Origin: Gemmatimonadota bacterium
GTDB lineage: Bacteria > Gemmatimonadota > Gemmatimonadetes > Longimicrobiales > Gaopeijiaceae
Direction of reading: 5' to 3'
Assembly (NCBI GenBank): GCA_022822445.1
Contig: JAJEBR010000107.1
Span: 1 to 45,087 of the forward strand
DNA: 45,087 nucleotides
Position numbers and translations under genes: made by a program. Shown in pieces: positions 15,203 through 22,286 of the stretch. Numbering within the stretch: position 1 is the stretch's first letter; every line of letters starts with the position of its first letter. The notes under the pieces were generated by a model, which was given only the letters and a program-made list of their open reading frames with translations, was not told the DNA's origin and did no database searches.

Positions 15203-15966
15203 ACGACCCCCGGAATCAACGCCTTCCGCTCCATCGGGTAGTCGTCGAACCGTTGCCGGTACCATCGATGGTTGCTGAGCGCCCGGGGTGCCAGGTTGGC
15301 CACCGCGTAGAGGAAGAACGCCATCCCGGCAGTGGACCAGGTCGCCAGCGCCCACCCGGCCCACTCCAGGATCTCGCCGAGGTAGTTGGGGCAGGAGACG
15401 TAGCGGAAGGCCCCGCCTCTGGGGATCGAATAGTCCGCGCCGCCGTCTCTGCGCAGGGCCAGCAGGATGTTGTCCGAGTGGATGTTGAGGGCGAGACCGG
15501 CGAAGAAGAGCGCGGCCCCGGCCAGGAATCGCGGATCGGCGAGCCATCCGGGGCCGTAATCGCCGAAGTGGGAGATGAAGCGCGCGTTGATGTAGGCGTT
15601 GAGCGCGTTGAAGGCGAATCCGCTCAGGACGACCGCCAGAGGCATCGTCTTGCCCGCCGTGCGCGTGCGGACCGGGTAGATGAACGTCCGGTTGAGGTAG
15701 TGGCACTGCCACAGGGCGAGCAGCGCCAGCGGTACCGTTTCGCGGGCGGCGTCGCCGATTGCGTAGATGAATGCGAACAGAAGGGTCGCGGGGAGTTCCA
15801 TGACGATCCAGCCGGTCCGGTTCGGGATCTCCAGGCCCCATCCCCTGCCTGCGTAGTGGCGGCCGTAGGGCGCGGTGAAACGAAGAAGGCCGATGAAGGT
15901 CAGGGCCGCCAGGGCGACGACGGCCCAGACGAGCGCGGAATGGACTCCAGACTCGGTCATGGTCAT
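15199..15966 (-). CDS. Steroid 5-alpha-reductase-family membrane protein
   Basis: A 255-residue polytopic membrane protein of the 3-oxo-5-alpha-steroid 4-dehydrogenase family. Conserved C-terminal features are unusually eukaryote-like: FRYVSCPNYLGEILEWAGWAL and HRWYRQRFDDYPMERKALIP, matching the NADPH-binding end of SRD5A1-type reductases. An upstream RTFIYP-type segment and NIHSDNILLALR are also family-like. It would reduce a C=C bond of a steroid- or polyprenol-like substrate using NADPH in the inner membrane. ATG at 15966 (or 15960) follows a TATGAT hexamer by five bases, so a leaderless transcript is likely. The downstream flavoprotein is translationally coupled. Confidence 0.88.
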   Translation of the reverse strand: MTMTESGVHSALVWAVVALAALTFIGLLRFTAPYGRHYAGRGWGLEIPNRTGWIVMELPATLLFAFIYAIGDAARETVPLALLALWQCHYLNRTFIYPVRTRTAGKTMPLAVVLSGFAFNALNAYINARFISHFGDYGPGWLADPRFLAGAALFFAGLALNIHSDNILLALRRDGGADYSIPRGGAFRYVSCPNYLGEILEWAGWALATWSTAGMAFFLYAVANLAPRALSNHRWYRQRFDDYPMERKALIPGVV

Positions 15967-15971
15967 TAGGA

Positions 15972-15977
15972 ATCATA
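15972..15977 (-). promoter_or_regulatory. -10 hexamer TATGAT of the reductase pair
   Basis: On the minus strand TATGAT ends five bases before the ATG at 15966. The close spacing repeats the leaderless pattern seen at 2466 and 30096. No good -35 is evident. Confidence 0.4.
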
Positions 15978-16081
15978 GTGTCATGGCCCGCCTTGGACAC
16001 AGGTGCGCGCGCGAGCCATGCCCGGCCATCGCCTTCCGTCGCCTGGCGGCGGGAGAGTGGGCGGACGGGCGGGACGGCGGG

Positions 16082-16087
16082 TATCTT
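16082..16087 (+). promoter_or_regulatory. -10 hexamer TATCTT of the pheA remnant
   Basis: TATCTT ends six bases before the ATG at 16094, the same arrangement as the glycosyltransferase promoter. The promoter appears intact although the gene behind it is cut short. Confidence 0.4.
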
Positions 16088-16093
16088 GACCGG

Positions 16094-16174
16094 ATGAAGA
16101 TCTCCTGTCTCGGGCCCGAAGGGACCTGCAGCGAACAGGCCGCCCTCGGGCACGCGGAACGGGCGGTGTGGCGG
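16094..16174 (+). pseudogene. N-terminal remnant of prephenate dehydratase (pheA)
   Basis: The first codons after the ATG at 16094 read MKISCLGPEGTCSEQAALGH, the typical start of prephenate dehydratase (LGPEGTFSExAA). The resemblance ends after about 27 codons; the frame stops at 16234 inside dyad copy C. The remaining catalytic domain (with its TRF motif) and ACT domain are absent. The gene seems to have been deleted from its N-terminus onward, with the junction next to the dyad element and the DUF1684 gene. Confidence 0.6.
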
Positions 16175-16222
16175 ACATCCGCGCGCGCGCCCATCTTCAG
16201 GGTGCCGGGTTCGTACCCCACA

Positions 16223-16261
16223 GGTAAGGTGTAGTTTACAAAATGTCATCTTCGCTTGTCA
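16223..16261. promoter_or_regulatory. Tandem dyad, copy C
   Basis: Dyads 16223-16240 (GGTAA, 8 bases, TTACA) and 16244-16261 (TGTCA, 8 bases, TGTCA), spacer AAA. The first shares GGTGTAGTTTAC with copy B. The plus-strand ATG of the DUF1684 gene (16243) overlaps the spacer and second dyad. On the minus strand an ATG is found at the standard position in the second dyad, but no gene follows it. Confidence 0.68.
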
Positions 16262-17430
16262 TTTCGCAGACACCCGGGCACCGTCACCCCGTCCCGCGGG
16301 TCCAGCCGGTATCCACGTCGCGCGTACGGGGATCTGCGCGGGTCCCGACCCTGGCGGTCCTGGTCGGGGCAGCCTTCGTTGTCTCCTGCGCGGACGAGAG
16401 CCTGCGCCAGCCGGCTCCCATCGCGCCCGATGTGCTCGCCGCCGAGCACGAGGAGTGGCGCGAACGGCGGCAGCGGGGACTCGCCAGCCCCAATGGCGTG
16501 GTCAGCTGGATCGGGCTGTGGGAGCTGGAGGAGGGCGCAAACCCGTTCGGCTCGGACCCGGAGCTGACTATCGTGTTGCCGGCAGAGGGCTCGCCGCCGC
16601 TGGCCGGAACGCTGTACCTGGAGACCGGGGCCGGAGAGGGGGACGGCGCGGACGGCTCCGGCGGCGGCGACCCCGGTGCGGGACGCGGCGCCCCCGGTGC
16701 TGGCGGCGGCGCCCCCGGTGCGGAGGGCGGCACCCCCGGCTCCGGCGGCGGCGACCCCGCGGCGGAATCGGCTCCGCAGCTCCGTCTGGTACCCGAGTCG
16801 GGCAGCGGGCTCGCCCTGCGCGACGGGGCCCCCCTCGACGGCCCGGTCGCGATCGCCCACGACCGCTCCGGCAACACGACCGTGCTGACACTCGGGTCGC
16901 TCGGCCTGCGCGTCCACGCGGAGCGGGGGACCGACCGGCTCTGGCTCCGTGCCTGGGACACGGACTCCCCGCGCGCTGCCGCCTTCGAGCTGCCTCCCTA
17001 CTTCCCGATCACCAACGAGTGGCGCGTGGCAGCGCGCTTCGACGCCTACCGGGAGCCGCGCCAGGTGCCGATGGCGGACGTGACGGGGGGCACGGTCGCG
17101 AACGTCTCGCCGGGTGAACTGGTGTTCCGGGCCGAGGGCCGCGAGCACCGCCTGATCGCCTTCGCGACCGAGTCGAGCCGCAGCTACTTTGTCATGGTGT
17201 GGGACTCGACGGCGGTCGACGACACCTATCAGCTGGGCCGCTACATGCGCGTTCCCCTGGCCGACGACGACGGCTGGACGGTGATCGACTTCAACCGGCT
17301 GTACAATCCGCCCTGCGCGTTCACTCCGTACTCGGTGTGCAGCTTCCCGCCCCGCGAGAACCGTCTCGCGCTGGCGGTGAGGGCGGGTGAGAAGCGGCCG
17401 GCGGAGCCCGCTTATCGGGTGGTCCGGTAA
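16243..17430 (+). CDS. DUF1684 lipoprotein with glycine-rich insert
   Basis: A 395-residue exported protein. A hydrophobic stretch (about 36-49, TLAVLVGAAFVVSC) ends in a lipobox-like VVSC, so it is probably lipid-anchored. The rest matches DUF1684: EHEEWRERRQRGLASPNGVVSWIGLWELEEGANPFGSDP at the N-terminus and the signature DFNRLYNPPCAFTPYSVCSFPPRENRL at the C-terminus. The family has no established biochemical role that I know. Residues about 131-172 are a Gly/Ala/Pro repeat (GAPGAGGGAPGAEGG type) breaking the domain, an insertion that looks repeat-generated. The ATG at 16243 sits in dyad copy C. It is followed after 130 bases by the permease pair. Confidence 0.82.
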   Translation: MSSSLVISQTPGHRHPVPRVQPVSTSRVRGSARVPTLAVLVGAAFVVSCADESLRQPAPIAPDVLAAEHEEWRERRQRGLASPNGVVSWIGLWELEEGANPFGSDPELTIVLPAEGSPPLAGTLYLETGAGEGDGADGSGGGDPGAGRGAPGAGGGAPGAEGGTPGSGGGDPAAESAPQLRLVPESGSGLALRDGAPLDGPVAIAHDRSGNTTVLTLGSLGLRVHAERGTDRLWLRAWDTDSPRAAAFELPPYFPITNEWRVAARFDAYREPRQVPMADVTGGTVANVSPGELVFRAEGREHRLIAFATESSRSYFVMVWDSTAVDDTYQLGRYMRVPLADDDGWTVIDFNRLYNPPCAFTPYSVCSFPPRENRLALAVRAGEKRPAEPAYRVVR

Positions 17431-17560
17431 CGGTGAGCGGGCCCGCGCGGCTTGCGGTCCCCGCTTCCAAGCCCTGAATATGCCAGCTGCGAATCCTCGC
17501 GCTGACGCATAGAGCCAACGCTGGCACACACCTCTCGCCCAGCCCCCGGACCAGGCGCAC

Positions 17561-19315
17561 ATGTCTTCACCTTCAAACCACGCCGCCAGCACCGTCCGCT
17601 ACCAGCCCGACGAAAGGCCTCCCTGGCCGCTGGCGACGGGGCTGGCGCTCCAGTACTGCATACTCGCCCTCGGGGGGGTCGTCATCACGGTCGCGATCGT
17701 GCTGCGGAGCGCGGGAAGCAGCGACGAGTACCTCGCCTGGGGGGCCTTCGGCGCCCTGCTGGTGTGCGGCATCGCGACCATCGTGCAGGTGCGGCGCTTC
17801 GGGCGGATGGGGTCCGGATACGTCCTGATCATGGGCACTTCGGGGGCGTTCATCGCGGTCTCGGTGGCGGCGCTGCAGCAGGGCGGTCCCGCGCTGCTGG
17901 CGTCGCTCGTGATCGCGTCGTCGCTCTTCCAGTTCCTCCTGGCGGGGCGCCTCTCGCTGCTGCGGCGCATCGTCACGCCCACGGTAGCGGGGACCGTGAT
18001 CATGCTGATCGCGGTCAACGTGATGCCCATTCTCTACGATTTCCTGGACAACGTGCCCGAGGGGACCGCGCCTCACGCCTGGCCGGTCACCGTGCTCGCG
18101 ACGCTCGTCGTCACGCTCGCGGTGATGCTGCGGTTCACCGGGCCGGTCCGTCTCTGGGGCCCGCTGATCGGGATCGTCGCCGGCTGCGTTGCGGCGGCCT
18201 TCTTCGGGCTCATGGACACGGGGCCCGTCGGCGCGGCGGCCTGGGTCGGGGTGCCAGCGGCGGGGGCGCCGGGACTCGGCTTCGACTTCGGTCCGGCCTT
18301 CTGGGCGATGCTGCCCGCCTACACCTTCGTGACGCTGGTGGGGGCGATCGAGACGATCGGCGACGCCGTGGCCATCCAGCGCGTCTCCTGGCGCGACCCG
18401 CAGGCGACCGACTACCGGGCGGTGCAGGGGGCAGTGGCCGCCGACGGCCTGGGCAACCTTCTCTCCGGGCTCTTCGCCACCGTGCCGAACACGACCTACT
18501 CGAGCAGCGTCTCGATCGTGGAGATCACCGGGATCGCCGCGCGCCGGGTGGGGCTCTGCATCGGGCTGATCTTCTGCGTGCTGGCCTTTCTGCCGAAGAT
18601 CACGCAGCTGCTCCTGATCATTCCCGATCCGGTGATCGGCGCCTACGCGCTGGTGATCATCGCGGTGCTCTTCGTCCTCGGCACGAGGATCGTCCTGCAG
18701 GACGGGATGGACTACCGCAAGGCGACGATCGTCGGAGTCTCCTTCTGGGTCGGAGTCGGCTTCCAGAGCGGCGGGATTTCGACGGCCGGCCTGAGCCCCT
18801 TCCTGCAGCAGCTGCTGGCCAACGGGATGACCTCCGGCGGACTGACGGCGCTGCTGCTGACCGCCTTCATGGAGCTCTCCGGTCCCCGGCGCGTGCGCAT
18901 GCAGACGGCGCTGCAGGTCGAGTCGCTGCCGGACATCCAGCAGTTCCTGGAGCGGTTCGCCGCGCGGCGGGGGCTGGGCAGCGACGTGGCGGGCCGGCTG
19001 GCGCACGCCGCCGAGGAGACGCTGCTGCTCCTGATTGGCGAAGCGGAGGATGAGCGGGTCCCGGCGAAGAAGCGGCTGCGACTCACCGCGAAGGCGGAAG
19101 CGGGCGCTGCCGAGGTCGAATTCCTGGCCGCGGGCGGCGAAGGCAACATCGAGGACCACCTGGCCGTGATCGGGGGGCACGTCGCCGAAGAGCCCGGGGA
19201 GCACGAATTCTCGCTGCGGCTGCTGCGGCATCTGGCGACCTCCGTGCAACACCACAAATACGCGGATACCGATGTCGTGACCGTGCGGGTCGACCCGACC
19301 CGACCGGAGGCGTAG
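17561..19315 (+). CDS. NCS2 nucleobase permease fused to RsbW-like domain (copy 1)
   Basis: A 584-residue inner-membrane protein. Residues about 20-440 form an NCS2 (uracil/xanthine permease) transporter with about 12-14 helices, including GSGYVLIMGTSGAFIA, TPTVAGTVIMLIAV, GAIETIGDAVAIQRVSW, the substrate-site region VPNTTYSSSVSIVEITG and IPDPVIGAYALVII. After ELSGPRR a cytoplasmic extension (about 448-580) resembles RsbW/SpoIIAB-type HATPase anti-sigma kinases: IQQFLERFAARRGLGSD, a helix AHAAEETLLLLI in place of the N-box, strands RLRLTAKA and VEFLAAGGEGNIED, then EFSLRLLRHLATSV and DVVTVRV. The N-box asparagine and DxGxG motif are not preserved, so ATP binding is doubtful. It is followed by a paralogue after 41 bases. 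Substrate unknown; nucleobase is the family default. Confidence 0.85.
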   Translation: MSSPSNHAASTVRYQPDERPPWPLATGLALQYCILALGGVVITVAIVLRSAGSSDEYLAWGAFGALLVCGIATIVQVRRFGRMGSGYVLIMGTSGAFIAVSVAALQQGGPALLASLVIASSLFQFLLAGRLSLLRRIVTPTVAGTVIMLIAVNVMPILYDFLDNVPEGTAPHAWPVTVLATLVVTLAVMLRFTGPVRLWGPLIGIVAGCVAAAFFGLMDTGPVGAAAWVGVPAAGAPGLGFDFGPAFWAMLPAYTFVTLVGAIETIGDAVAIQRVSWRDPQATDYRAVQGAVAADGLGNLLSGLFATVPNTTYSSSVSIVEITGIAARRVGLCIGLIFCVLAFLPKITQLLLIIPDPVIGAYALVIIAVLFVLGTRIVLQDGMDYRKATIVGVSFWVGVGFQSGGISTAGLSPFLQQLLANGMTSGGLTALLLTAFMELSGPRRVRMQTALQVESLPDIQQFLERFAARRGLGSDVAGRLAHAAEETLLLLIGEAEDERVPAKKRLRLTAKAEAGAAEVEFLAAGGEGNIEDHLAVIGGHVAEEPGEHEFSLRLLRHLATSVQHHKYADTDVVTVRVDPTRPEA

Positions 19316-19356
19316 CCGGTTGACCGAACCCACCGAAACGGGAGCGTAGCCGAGCC

Positions 19357-21102
19357 ATGGCCAACCCCTCCGGCACCACGCAGGATCTCCGCTACCAGGC
19401 CGACGAGACGCCGAGCTACCCGGTCTCCTTCGGACTCGCCTTCCAGTACATCCTGCTCAACATCGCGGGGATCGTCATCACGGTGGCGATCGTGGTGCGG
19501 GCCGGAGGCGGCACCGAGCTCTACCTGACCTGGGCGGCCTTCGCGGCCCTGATCGTCTGCGGCATCACGACCCTGATCCAGGCGAAACCGATCGGTGGCC
19601 GCATCGGGGCGGGGTACATCCTGCTGATGGGCACATCGGGGGTCTTCATCGCGGTGTCGGTCGCGGCGCTGGACCGGGGCGGCCCCGCGCTGCTGGCCAC
19701 CCTCATCGTGGCCTCGTCGCTCTTCCAGTTCCTCATCTCGTCGCGCCTGTCGCTGCTCAGGCGCTTCATCACGCCGACGGTCGCGGGCACCGTGATCATG
19801 CTGATCGCGGTCACGGTGATGCCGATCGGCTTCGACCTCTCCTTCTCGGTCACGGAAGGGGCCCCGCGGAGCGCCGCCCCGCTGACCGCGCTCGCCACCG
19901 CGCTGGTCACGGTGGTGATCGTGCTGCGCGCAAGGGGGGCGCTGCGGCTGTGGGGGGCGGTGATCGGTGCGGTGGTGGGCTGTCTGGTCGCCTCCGGGTT
20001 CGGCATCTACAACATGGAGATCGTGGGCGAAGCGCTGTGGTTCGGGGTACCGGCGGCGGGTTGGCCGGGCTTCGACTTCGGCCTCGGCCCCGACTTCTGG
20101 GCGATGCTCCCGGCCTTCATCTTCGTCACCCTCGTCGGCGCCATCGAGACGATCGGCGACGGCATGGCCATCCAGCGCGTCAGCTGGCGGAAGCGCCGCG
20201 CCACCGACTTTCGCGCGGTCCAGGGAGCCGTGGCGGCGGACGGCGTCGGCAACCTCCTGTCGGGGCTCCTGGCGACCGTCCCCAACACGACCTATTCGAA
20301 CAGCGTCTCGATCGTCGACATCACGGGGATCGCCGCCCGGCGCGTGGGCGTGTGCATCGGCCTGATCTTCATCGTGCTCGCCTTCCTCCCCAAGGCGGCG
20401 GCGGTGCTCCTCGCGATCCCCGACCCCGTGGTCGGCGCCTACATCGTCGTGCTGATCGCGATCCTCTTCGTGCTGGGCCTGGAGATGGTCGCCCAGGACG
20501 GGATCGACTACCGCAAGGCCACGATCATCGGGGTCTCGTTCTGGGTCGGCGCCGGTTTCCAGAGCGGCCAGATCCCGTCGGAGCTCTTCGGCGGCTGGGC
20601 GGGCTCGCTCCTGGAAAACGGAATGACCTCCGGCGGGCTCACCGCGATCCTGCTCTCGACCTTCATGGAGCTGTCGGGCCCCCGGCGCCGGCGGATCGAG
20701 ACCGAGCTGAACGTCGAGGCGCAGCCGAAGATCCAGGCGTTCCTGGAGCGATTCGCGGCCCGCGCGAAGCTGTCTGAAGAGACGGCCCACCGCGTGAGCC
20801 TCGCGGCCGAGGAGACGCTGCTGGTCCTGCTGGATCAGATCGACAAGGACGACGCCCTCGGTCAGCGTCGGCTGCGGGTCACGGCGAGGGCCGAGTCAGG
20901 CGGCGCCGAGCTGGAGTTCCTCGCCGCCGCGGGCGAGGGCAACATCGAGGACCGCATGGCCTTCGTCGGCACGCATGCCGCCGAGATGCCGGTGGAGCGG
21001 GACTTCTCGCTGCGCCTGCTGCGCCACGTCGCCGCCGCGGTGCGGCACCAGAAGTACCATGACACCGATATCGTGTCGGTGAGGGTGGATCCGGTGGGAT
21101 GA
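19357..21102 (+). CDS. NCS2 nucleobase permease fused to RsbW-like domain (copy 2)
   Basis: A 581-residue paralogue of the preceding gene with the same architecture throughout. Key segments: GAGYILLMGTSGVFIA, TPTVAGTVIMLIAVTVMPI, GAIETIGDGMAIQRVSW, VPNTTYSNSVSIVDITG, IPDPVVGAYIVVLI, ELSGPRR, then a cytoplasmic domain with IQAFLERFAARAKL, SLAAEETLLVLLDQ, LEFLAAAGEGNIED, FSLRLLRHVAAAVRHQKY and DIVSVRVDP. The cytoplasmic domain is as well conserved between the copies as the transporter core, arguing that it is functional. The ATG at 19357 follows GGAGCG-type sequence. The pair probably arose by tandem duplication and may form a hetero-oligomer or handle different bases. Confidence 0.85.
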   Translation: MANPSGTTQDLRYQADETPSYPVSFGLAFQYILLNIAGIVITVAIVVRAGGGTELYLTWAAFAALIVCGITTLIQAKPIGGRIGAGYILLMGTSGVFIAVSVAALDRGGPALLATLIVASSLFQFLISSRLSLLRRFITPTVAGTVIMLIAVTVMPIGFDLSFSVTEGAPRSAAPLTALATALVTVVIVLRARGALRLWGAVIGAVVGCLVASGFGIYNMEIVGEALWFGVPAAGWPGFDFGLGPDFWAMLPAFIFVTLVGAIETIGDGMAIQRVSWRKRRATDFRAVQGAVAADGVGNLLSGLLATVPNTTYSNSVSIVDITGIAARRVGVCIGLIFIVLAFLPKAAAVLLAIPDPVVGAYIVVLIAILFVLGLEMVAQDGIDYRKATIIGVSFWVGAGFQSGQIPSELFGGWAGSLLENGMTSGGLTAILLSTFMELSGPRRRRIETELNVEAQPKIQAFLERFAARAKLSEETAHRVSLAAEETLLVLLDQIDKDDALGQRRLRVTARAESGGAELEFLAAAGEGNIEDRMAFVGTHAAEMPVERDFSLRLLRHVAAAVRHQKYHDTDIVSVRVDPVG

Positions 21103-21155
21103 GGGGGTGGAACGTCTCATGCCCGCAAGTCTGTCCTCTTGTATCCGTCGAGCTG

Positions 21156-21338
21156 TTAGCTCCGTACCGCGGACTGGCGCTCGCCTTCCCTGCTCATTCG
21201 CCGGTCGAACTTCAGAAGGTAGCCACGGTCCCTGAGCAGCCGGTTCTTCTCGACAGCCCACATCTCTTTGGTCATGTCGGGACCCTTGGTTGTGCGGATC
21301 TTCTGAACACTGTACGTCTGTTTGTCAGCCTTGCTCAT
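21156..21338 (-). CDS. Small basic protein coupled to the trypsin-like protease
   Basis: A 60-residue, highly charged protein (about one third Lys/Arg/Asp/Glu; for example TTKGPDMTKEMWAVEKNRLL and RDRGYLLKFDRRMSREGE). Its ATG at 21338 overlaps the stop of the protease gene (ATGA), strong support for translation as a coupled partner. No domain is recognised. It lies in a stretch with visibly lower GC than the flanking permease and DUF5916 genes. It might be a substrate, inhibitor or adaptor of the protease; this is inference from position only. Confidence 0.55.
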   Translation of the reverse strand: MSKADKQTYSVQKIRTTKGPDMTKEMWAVEKNRLLRDRGYLLKFDRRMSREGERQSAVRS

Positions 21339-22075
21339 ATTGACAGTTCTCCCCTCTTGTAATCGGCAACGACCTCACGTAGCAGGGCCGTCGGTGTGAC
21401 GAATACCATTCCATACGTTATCGGTATTCCAAGCTCTTCATCATCTGGACTTGGCTCCGCTCTGCGACTCACCACGCCCACCAGCGAACCGGTCGACAAT
21501 TCGAACACCGGGCCTCCGCTGTTTCCAGGGTTGGCGGGAATCTGCACGACGTAACCCTGCTGGTTCGTCACGCGCGGATGCGGATAGACGAGGCTTACTA
21601 CTCCACTCAGGCAGGAGGCTAGGGGAACGGCACCGGGCGGATGCAACTTCGTTCCAAAGGGCCATCCACACGCACCGATTCTGTCGCCCTCGGCGAGACG
21701 GATGCTGGACTTCAGCGCTACGGTCCTGTTGCGAAAGTCGTGGTCGATTCGCATGAGTGTGATGTCGTGCCCAGCGTTCAGCGTGACCTTGTTCTCGGGC
21801 AAGTCAACGAACTTCGCATCGAGACTCCAGTCATTTCCCTGGCGGAAGGCCCTGCCGTGAACCAGCACCCGCAATCCGCTGCCAGCACCGGCGAGCACAT
21901 GGTGGGCCGTTACCACGACCCCTCGTCCGAGGCCAGATACTGCCACGCCCGAACCTATGATGACAAGCTGGTCATCTATTACGTATCCGAAAGACACGGT
22001 AGCACGTCTGGCCCTCCGGAACCGTCGTGCTTCTGGACTCAGCCCGTCTGTTCGCTTCCGCTTCGCGGCGGTCAC
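21335..22075 (-). CDS. Cytoplasmic trypsin-like serine protease
   Basis: A 246-residue protein with the chymotrypsin-like triad in order: histidine in VVTAHHVLAG (about residue 58), aspartate in GHDITLMRID (about 107) and serine in PANPGNSGGPVFE (about 191, GNSGG). There is no signal peptide or membrane segment; the N-terminus is basic (AAKRKRTDG). Cytoplasmic trypsin-like proteases without signal are frequent effectors in bacterial conflict systems, which fits the small coupled partner genes and lower GC. The GTG start at 22075 overlaps the stop of a possible small ORF upstream (GTGA). A housekeeping role cannot be excluded. Confidence 0.8.
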   Translation of the reverse strand: MTAAKRKRTDGLSPEARRFRRARRATVSFGYVIDDQLVIIGSGVAVSGLGRGVVVTAHHVLAGAGSGLRVLVHGRAFRQGNDWSLDAKFVDLPENKVTLNAGHDITLMRIDHDFRNRTVALKSSIRLAEGDRIGACGWPFGTKLHPPGAVPLASCLSGVVSLVYPHPRVTNQQGYVVQIPANPGNSGGPVFELSTGSLVGVVSRRAEPSPDDEELGIPITYGMVFVTPTALLREVVADYKRGELSI

Positions 22076-22209
22076 GGGCCTGCCCTCTCCTTCAGGCAGG
22101 CCAGATCTTCAGCGGCGAGGGACATAGGCAACTCCAGTGGAATGGGTGTCGTCCAGCCCATTCTCGCAGAAACTCCTGACAACTGCAAGTCTTGTGCCCA
22201 CCTTCCCAC
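22072..22209 (-). CDS. Possible 45-residue ORF upstream of the protease
   Basis: GTG at 22209 opens 45 codons ending in a TGA that overlaps the GTG of the protease gene (GTGA). The product includes WAQDLQLSGVSARMGW, then LELPMSLAAEDLACLKE. The overlap and continuous acidic/hydrophobic pattern support it; an alternative frame in the same place has a Cys/Trp-rich product and seems less likely. No family is recognised. Confidence 0.3.
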   Translation of the reverse strand: MGRWAQDLQLSGVSARMGWTTPIPLELPMSLAAEDLACLKERAGP

Positions 22210-22286
22210 ATTGTCATCTGTTCTAGGGCGGAATACCGTTCAGTCAGCTGGTCGGAATGCCCCTCCGGCTCGCTGTCCGCGCCCCC

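Noticed and set aside
14069..16249. 726-codon frame starting MTFCKLHLTC in dyad copy C and running into the flavoprotein
   Set aside because: It crosses the SRD5A-like gene in the wrong frame and the pheA remnant; the flavoprotein start at 15202 or 15196 is better supported. The ATG in the dyad is kept as an observation only.
17431..17560. Purine or other riboswitch before the NCS2 permeases
   Set aside because: No conserved aptamer core or stable paired elements were recognised in the 130-base gap.
22210..22286. Alternative Cys/Trp-rich small ORF (MTMWEGGHK start) upstream of the protease
   Set aside because: It lacks the stop-start overlap with the protease gene and has an unlikely composition; the GTG-started frame is preferred, itself at low confidence.
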